Source of the DNA: Nitrospirota bacterium
Lineage (GTDB): Bacteria; Nitrospirota; Nitrospiria; Nitrospirales; Nitrospiraceae
Direction: 5' to 3'
Length of the DNA: 9,770 bases
NCBI GenBank assembly: GCA_020028595.1
Contig: JAIBHQ010000017.1
Coordinates: forward strand, 1-9,770
Both the position numbers and the translations under genes were made by a program. This document shows positions 6,274 through 9,770 of this stretch, piece by piece (the stretch's first letter is position 1; every line of letters begins with the position of its first letter). The notes beneath the pieces are model-generated. The model was not told the origin of the DNA and made no database searches. It worked only from the letters and a program-made list of their open reading frames with translations.

Positions 6274-7677
6274 ATGGCCGCCCAAACACTGTTCGAAAAA
6301 ATCTGGGATGCGCACATCGTCCACACGGAGCCGGACGGCACGACGCTGCTCTACGTCGACCGGCAACTGGTGCACGAAGTCACCTCGCCGCAAGCGTTCG
6401 AAAGCTTGAAGCTGGCCGGCCGGAAGCCCCGGCGGCCCGGGGCGACGCTGGCCGTGCCGGATCACAATGTGCCGACGACCGACCGGAAGCTCGGCATCGC
6501 CGATCCCGTCAGCGCGAAGCAAATTCAGACGCTGGAAGAGAATTGCCGGGATTTCGGCATCACCATCTTCGGCATGAATGACACCCGGCAGGGGATCGTC
6601 CACGTGATCGGTCCCGAGCAGGGGTTCACGCTGCCCGGCATGACCATCGTCTGCGGTGATTCGCACACCTCCACGCACGGCGCGTTCGGAGCCCTGGCCT
6701 TCGGCATCGGCACCAGCGAGGTCGAGCATGTGCTGGCCACGCAATGCCTGATCCAGACCAGACCCAGGACGATGGAGATTCGCGTGGACGGAAAATTATC
6801 CGATCGCTGCTCAGCCAAGGACGTGATTCTCGCCATCATCGGCAGGATCGGCACAGCGGGCGGTACGGGTTATGTGATCGAATATACCGGCTCGGTCATC
6901 CGCGGGCTGACAATGGAAGGTCGCATGACGTTGTGCAACATGTCCATCGAGGCCGGCGCCCGTGCGGGCATGGTCGCGCCGGACGAGAAGACCGCCGCCT
7001 ACATCAAGGGCCGCCCAATGGCGCCGGCGGGCGACCTGTTCGACCGCGCCGTCAAGGCCTGGCGCGACCTGCCGACCGACCCCGGCGCAAAGTACGATCT
7101 GACCGTCGAATTGAACGCCGAGCAGATTGCGCCGCAAGTCACCTGGGGCACGAGCCCCGGCATGGTCACCGGCGTGGACGGGAAGGTGCCGGATCCGAAG
7201 GCCATGCCTGACGAGAAATCGCGCAAGGCGACGGAGCGGGCGCTGGAATATATGGGGCTCACGCCCAACACGCCCATGACGCAGATCAACATCGACAAGG
7301 TCTTCATCGGTTCCTGCACCAACTCGAGGATCGAAGACCTGCGTCTGGCGGCGAGCTTCGCAAAAGGCAAGCAGGTCGCGAAGAACGTGCATGCGATGGT
7401 GGTGCCCGGTTCGGGACTGGTCAAGCACCAGGCGGAGCAGGAAGGACTCGACAAAATTTTCAGGGACGCCGGTTTCGAGTGGCGCGAGGCAGGCTGCAGC
7501 ATGTGCCTGGCCATGAACGCGGACGTGCTCCAGCCGGGCGAACGGTGCGCCTCCACCAGCAATCGGAACTTTGAAGGACGGCAGGGCGCGGGCGGCCGGA
7601 CGCATCTGGTGTCGCCGATCATGGCCGTCGCCGCGGCGGTGGAAGGGCACTTTGTAGACATCCGAAATTGGAATTGA
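6274..7677 (+). CDS. leuC: 3-isopropylmalate dehydratase large subunit
   Basis: It interconverts 2-isopropylmalate and 3-isopropylmalate in leucine synthesis, as a heterodimer with LeuD in the cytoplasm. The 467-aa length is typical. It carries a [4Fe-4S] cluster on Cys348 (FIGSCTNSR) and Cys408/Cys411 (GCSMC), the same spacing as in E. coli LeuC. Other family blocks are [10 protein letters not shown] at the N-terminus, [36 protein letters not shown], and NRNFEGRQG near the C-terminus. I set the start at ATG 6274 because AGGAG lies 5 nt upstream and [12 protein letters not shown] matches the family start; the frame stays open far upstream, but that extension is antisense to the lipoprotein gene and not LeuC-like. 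It is the first gene of a co-directional cluster, divergent from the lipoprotein gene, with leuD next. Nothing is truncated or missing. Confidence 0.97.
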   Translation: MAAQTLFEKIWDAHIVHTEPDGTTLLYVDRQLVHEVTSPQAFESLKLAGRKPRRPGATLAVPDHNVPTTDRKLGIADPVSAKQIQTLEENCRDFGITIFGMNDTRQGIVHVIGPEQGFTLPGMTIVCGDSHTSTHGAFGALAFGIGTSEVEHVLATQCLIQTRPRTMEIRVDGKLSDRCSAKDVILAIIGRIGTAGGTGYVIEYTGSVIRGLTMEGRMTLCNMSIEAGARAGMVAPDEKTAAYIKGRPMAPAGDLFDRAVKAWRDLPTDPGAKYDLTVELNAEQIAPQVTWGTSPGMVTGVDGKVPDPKAMPDEKSRKATERALEYMGLTPNTPMTQINIDKVFIGSCTNSRIEDLRLAASFAKGKQVAKNVHAMVVPGSGLVKHQAEQEGLDKIFRDAGFEWREAGCSMCLAMNADVLQPGERCASTSNRNFEGRQGAGGRTHLVSPIMAVAAAVEGHFVDIRNWN

Positions 7678-7764
7678 CGATTTGATCATTGGTTCATTTC
7701 ACCATTGAGTCATTTTTCCAATGAAACAATCGTCAATGACTCAATGAAACAATAGAGAATCGAC
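7678..7764. repeat. AT-rich inverted-repeat element between leuC and leuD
   Basis: The whole 87-bp spacer is AT-rich, in sharp contrast to the flanking genes, and is composed of CATTG/CAATG-type motifs. CATTGAGTCATT (7703-7714) and AATGACTCAATG (7735-7746) are a perfect 12-bp inverted repeat with a 20-nt loop. CAATGAAACAAT occurs twice in direct orientation (7719-7730 and 7742-7753). ATTGGTTCATT (7688-7698) is the inverse of these with one mismatch, so competing pairings exist. CGATT right after the leuC stop is matched by AATCG just before leuD. It could be a processing or stability hairpin setting the LeuC:LeuD ratio, a repeated palindromic element, or the remnant of a miniature mobile element. 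Confidence 0.7.
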
Positions 7765-8385
7765 ATGCAGCCCTTCACCACCCATACCGGACTCGTCGCC
7801 CCGCTCGATCGGGTCAACGTGGACACGGACCAGATCATCCCCAAGCAGTTTCTGAAAACGATCAAGCGCACGGGATTGCGGGAAGGGTTGTTCTACGACT
7901 GGCGCAAGAGGAAAGACGGATCGCAAGATCCGGATTTTTTCCTGAACCAGCCGCGTTACAAACACGCGAGCATCTTGTTGACCCGCGATAACTTCGGCTG
8001 CGGCTCCTCGCGCGAGCATGCGCCCTGGGCCTTGCTCGATCAGGGGTTTCGCTCCGTCATCGCGCCCAGCTTCGCGGATATTTTCTATAACAATTGCTTC
8101 CAGAACGGCATCCTGCCGGTCGTGTTGAAGGCCGATGAAGTCCAGGCGCTGTTCAAGGGCGCTTCCAGGGAAGGCTGCCAACTGACGGTGGATCTCGCCG
8201 CGCAGACCGTGACGGCGCCGGATGGCACGGCGTACCGGTTCGACATCGATCCGCTCCGGAAGGATTGTCTGTACAAGGGATTGGACGCGATCGGCCTCAG
8301 CCTCCAGCATGCTTCGGCCATCGCGGCCTACGAGAAGCGGCGCCTATCCGACGCGCCATGGCTGTTCACCGATCTTGCGAGGTAA
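7765..8385 (+). CDS. leuD: 3-isopropylmalate dehydratase small subunit
   Basis: This is the swivelling-domain partner of LeuC; together they form isopropylmalate isomerase. At 206 aa it has the usual length of the bacterial long-form LeuD. Family motifs are [14 protein letters not shown] (17-30), [15 protein letters not shown] (76-90) and [22 protein letters not shown], plus the HTGL substrate-side loop near the start (7-10). The start is ATG 7765, where MQPFTTHTG matches family N-termini. The ribosome site is weak (AGAGA about 8 nt upstream) and sits at the edge of the palindromic spacer, so its translation could depend on folding of that spacer. Its last codons carry the Shine-Dalgarno of the next gene, which begins 7 nt after the stop. 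Confidence 0.96.
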   Translation: MQPFTTHTGLVAPLDRVNVDTDQIIPKQFLKTIKRTGLREGLFYDWRKRKDGSQDPDFFLNQPRYKHASILLTRDNFGCGSSREHAPWALLDQGFRSVIAPSFADIFYNNCFQNGILPVVLKADEVQALFKGASREGCQLTVDLAAQTVTAPDGTAYRFDIDPLRKDCLYKGLDAIGLSLQHASAIAAYEKRRLSDAPWLFTDLAR

Positions 8386-8392
8386 TAGATAG

Positions 8393-8785
8393 ATGGACTG
8401 GCTCAGAGACTTCATCACCACGGTGCTGCGGCCCATGCTGAAGTGGGCAGCGGTGTTGCTGATCCTTGCGATAGGTGGCTACCTCGTCTTCATCTTCAAC
8501 TGGAGCTATTCGGACGGCGACCGGGTCGGCTACCTCCAAAAACTTTCGCACAAGGGCTGGCTCTGCAAAACCTACGAAGGCGAGCTGGCCATGACCACCG
8601 TGCCCGGCGTGGCGCCAGTGCTTTGGACGTTCAGCGTGAAGATGTGGGACGAACCACTCGCCCAGCAGGTCAACGTCTTGTTGGGGAAGAGGGTCGTCCT
8701 GCATTACCGGGAATTTCGTTACCTGCCTTCAACCTGTTTCGGCGACACCCCCTACTTCGTGGACAGCGTGAAGGCGGCGGAGTAG
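8393..8785 (+). CDS. Small single-TM conserved protein of unknown function
   Basis: The protein has 130 residues. A short amphipathic N-terminus (MDWLRDFITTVLRP) precedes one membrane helix at about 18-36, and the rest is a soluble domain, probably outside the cytoplasm. The segment SYSDGDRVGYLQKLSHKGWLCKTYEGEL, then a block around FSVKMWDEPLAQQV and GKRVVLHY, resembles a widespread family of small membrane proteins, some of which carry a 6-phosphogluconate dehydrogenase name in databases. That name has no support here: no nucleotide-binding fold fits in this length. Two cysteines (58 and 115) flank the domain and could pair if exported. The start is ATG 8393, with GAGG inside the end of leuD, so translational coupling is likely. 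The next gene follows after 15 nt. The family resemblance is from memory and the function is unknown. Confidence 0.85.
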   Translation: MDWLRDFITTVLRPMLKWAAVLLILAIGGYLVFIFNWSYSDGDRVGYLQKLSHKGWLCKTYEGELAMTTVPGVAPVLWTFSVKMWDEPLAQQVNVLLGKRVVLHYREFRYLPSTCFGDTPYFVDSVKAAE

Positions 8786-8800
8786 CCGCGGGAGAAGTCT

Positions 8801-9520
8801 ATGAGCACTCGGGTCAACATCGTGATCGGCGCGGTCGTGGCTGCGGGAGTGCTCCTCTTCATCGCGATGAACCTGTGGCTCGGCACGCTGGTGCAGACCG
8901 CCATCGTGGAGATCGGCTCCGGGCTCACCAAAACGACGGTCAAGCTGGAGAACGTCCGCATCGAGCTGCTGAACGGCCTGGTGCAACTCGACGGGCTCGA
9001 GATCGGTAATCCGCCGGGCTTCACGGCGCCGCACGCTGTGCGGCTGGGCACGGCGCGTGTCCGTCTGGATGTGCGCTCGGCTCTGTCGGACACGGTGGTC
9101 ATCGACGAAATCCTCGTGGAGGCTCCGGACATTACTTTTGAAGGTCTTCCCACCAGCAACCTCAGCGTGATCCAGGGCAACGTGACGGCCGCCGTGCCCG
9201 CCGGTTCGTCGAAACCAGCCGACGACAAGCCGGCCAAGACCGCGGCCCCGGGATCCAAAAAATTCCTCATCAAGAAATTCTCCCTGAACAACGGCCGCGT
9301 GGCGGCCAGCTTCGGCGGCCCGAGCCTGCGGCTCAGCCTTCCGGACATCCACCTCACGGACATCGGCAAAGAAACCGGCGGGGCGACCCCGGAGCAGGTC
9401 TTCTCGACTGTGTTCTCCGCCATCACCCGATCGGCCACGGGCGCCGTGACCGACCAGACCAAACAAACGGGAGAGGCCGCGAGCAAGACCGCGGAGAGCC
9501 TCAAGAAGCTTTTCAAATAG
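8801..9520 (+). CDS. AsmA-like membrane-anchored protein
   Basis: The protein has 239 aa. One N-terminal membrane helix (about 7-28) anchors a periplasmic beta-rich domain. The run [28 protein letters not shown] and then [29 protein letters not shown] (about 47-114) is typical of the repeating strands of AsmA/DUF748-type proteins, which belong to the bridge-like lipid-transfer superfamily or act in envelope maintenance. A flexible Ala/Pro/Lys/Ser linker (132-153) is followed by a second strand region ([17 protein letters not shown]) and a C-terminal polar helix ending in SLKKLFK. It is much shorter than full AsmA, so it is a compact relative unlikely to span the periplasm by itself. The start is ATG 8801, with GGAGAAG 3 nt upstream (GGAG at 6 nt). 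It lies 15 nt after the small TM protein gene and 7 nt before the transporter, so it is probably in one operon. Substrate and partner are unknown. Confidence 0.8.
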   Translation: MSTRVNIVIGAVVAAGVLLFIAMNLWLGTLVQTAIVEIGSGLTKTTVKLENVRIELLNGLVQLDGLEIGNPPGFTAPHAVRLGTARVRLDVRSALSDTVVIDEILVEAPDITFEGLPTSNLSVIQGNVTAAVPAGSSKPADDKPAKTAAPGSKKFLIKKFSLNNGRVAASFGGPSLRLSLPDIHLTDIGKETGGATPEQVFSTVFSAITRSATGAVTDQTKQTGEAASKTAESLKKLFK

Positions 9521-9527
9521 CGCCGGC

Positions 9528-9770
9528 ATGAAATCCGATCTGACGCCAACGCATTTTCCGTTCTTCGCTCTCAAGCACGATCTGTTTGCATCCATTGTGG
9601 TTTTTTTCGTGGCGCTGCCGCTCTGCATGGGCATTGCGGTGGCCTCCGGCGCGCCGCCCGCCGCCGGCATTATCACAGGCATCATCGGCGGGTTGGTTGC
9701 GGGGACGCTTGCCGGATGCCCCTTGCAAGTAAGCGGTCCGGCTGCCGGCCTGAGCGTGATCGTCTGGCAA
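9528..9770 (+). CDS. SulP-family inorganic anion transporter, N-terminal part
   Basis: The gene is cut by the window end; 81 codons are visible with no stop. After a short polar leader, a hydrophobic segment (about 20-39, [20 protein letters not shown]) leads to ASGAPPAAG, a second helix (47-62), then [16 protein letters not shown] (65-80). This is the characteristic start of SulP/SLC26 proteins, which carry sulfate, bicarbonate or related anions across the inner membrane, in the subfamily with 'SGPAAGL'. The substrate cannot be read from this part. Some relatives carry a fused STAS or carbonic anhydrase domain, which would lie beyond the window. ATG 9528 is the only sensible start because the frame offers no start codon just upstream; no clear Shine-Dalgarno is visible, so reinitiation after the AsmA-like gene (7-nt gap) is plausible. 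Confidence 0.88.
   Translation, partial: MKSDLTPTHFPFFALKHDLFASIVVFFVALPLCMGIAVASGAPPAAGIITGIIGGLVAGTLAGCPLQVSGPAAGLSVIVWQ

Noticed and set aside
6811..7689. Long minus-strand open frame (292 codons) opposite leuC
   Set aside because: It lies antisense to unmistakable LeuC sequence and has no recognisable motif or ribosome site.
7678..7764. CRISPR-like or tRNA-like structure in the leuC-leuD spacer
   Set aside because: Repeats are short, unequal and irregularly spaced, and no cloverleaf or regular repeat-spacer pattern exists.
8729..9685. Long minus-strand open frame (318 codons) opposite the AsmA-like gene and SulP start
   Set aside because: The translation is Arg/His/Gly-rich without family features and overlaps two good genes with proper ribosome sites and motifs. 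Such frames are expected opposite GC-rich genes.

Overview
The window looks like ordinary chromosome from a GC-rich, Gram-negative-type bacterium. The evidence is a lipoprotein, an AsmA-like protein, a membrane diguanylate cyclase and strong G/C preference at third codon positions. The gene mix (leuCD, selO, a SulP transporter of the 'SGPAAGL' type, TPR/Sel1 proteins) would suit the Nitrospirota. That placement is an impression from protein style, not from a marker gene. I found no rRNA, tRNA, CRISPR array, transposase or phage gene. No gene-free stretch exceeds 300 bases.

Left part (1-3157). The tail of an upstream gene ends at 115. It is followed by a TPR/Sel1-repeat exported protein (189-1383, +) that is broken by a frameshift near 483-487. 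The repeat spacing shows that about 56 nt of coding sequence are missing at the break. Convergent to it is selO (1551-3041, -), a protein AMPylase with a pseudokinase fold and all key residues present. A hairpin with a UNCG-type tetraloop lies in the gap between these two 3' ends.

Middle (3158-6098). A membrane-bound diguanylate cyclase (Cache-like sensor, HAMP, GGEEF, intact I-site) diverges from selO. Its -10 region is a perfect inverted repeat that could serve both directions. Convergent to it is a lipoprotein (4875-6098, -) made of a proline-rich linker, two copies of a helical module about 105 residues long repeating every 137 residues without gaps, and a C-terminal SH3b-like domain.

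Right part (6274-9770). A tightly packed co-directional cluster contains leuC, leuD, a small one-TM conserved protein, an AsmA-like anchored protein and the start of a SulP anion transporter. LeuC and LeuD form isopropylmalate isomerase for leucine synthesis. After leuD the gaps are only 7, 15 and 7 nt, so these genes are probably cotranscribed. The only loose joint is the 87-bp leuC-leuD spacer. It is AT-rich and built of CATTG/CAATG motifs arranged as inverted and direct repeats, and it is the most distinctive non-coding element here.

Three genes or units (TPR gene, cyclase, leuC) are preceded by an extended -10 sequence TG(C/T)TATA(C/G)T without a recognisable -35. I see no convincing new multi-gene system. 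The best leads are the leuC-leuD repeat element, the damaged TPR gene, the duplicated lipoprotein and the unexplained leu/AsmA/SulP linkage.
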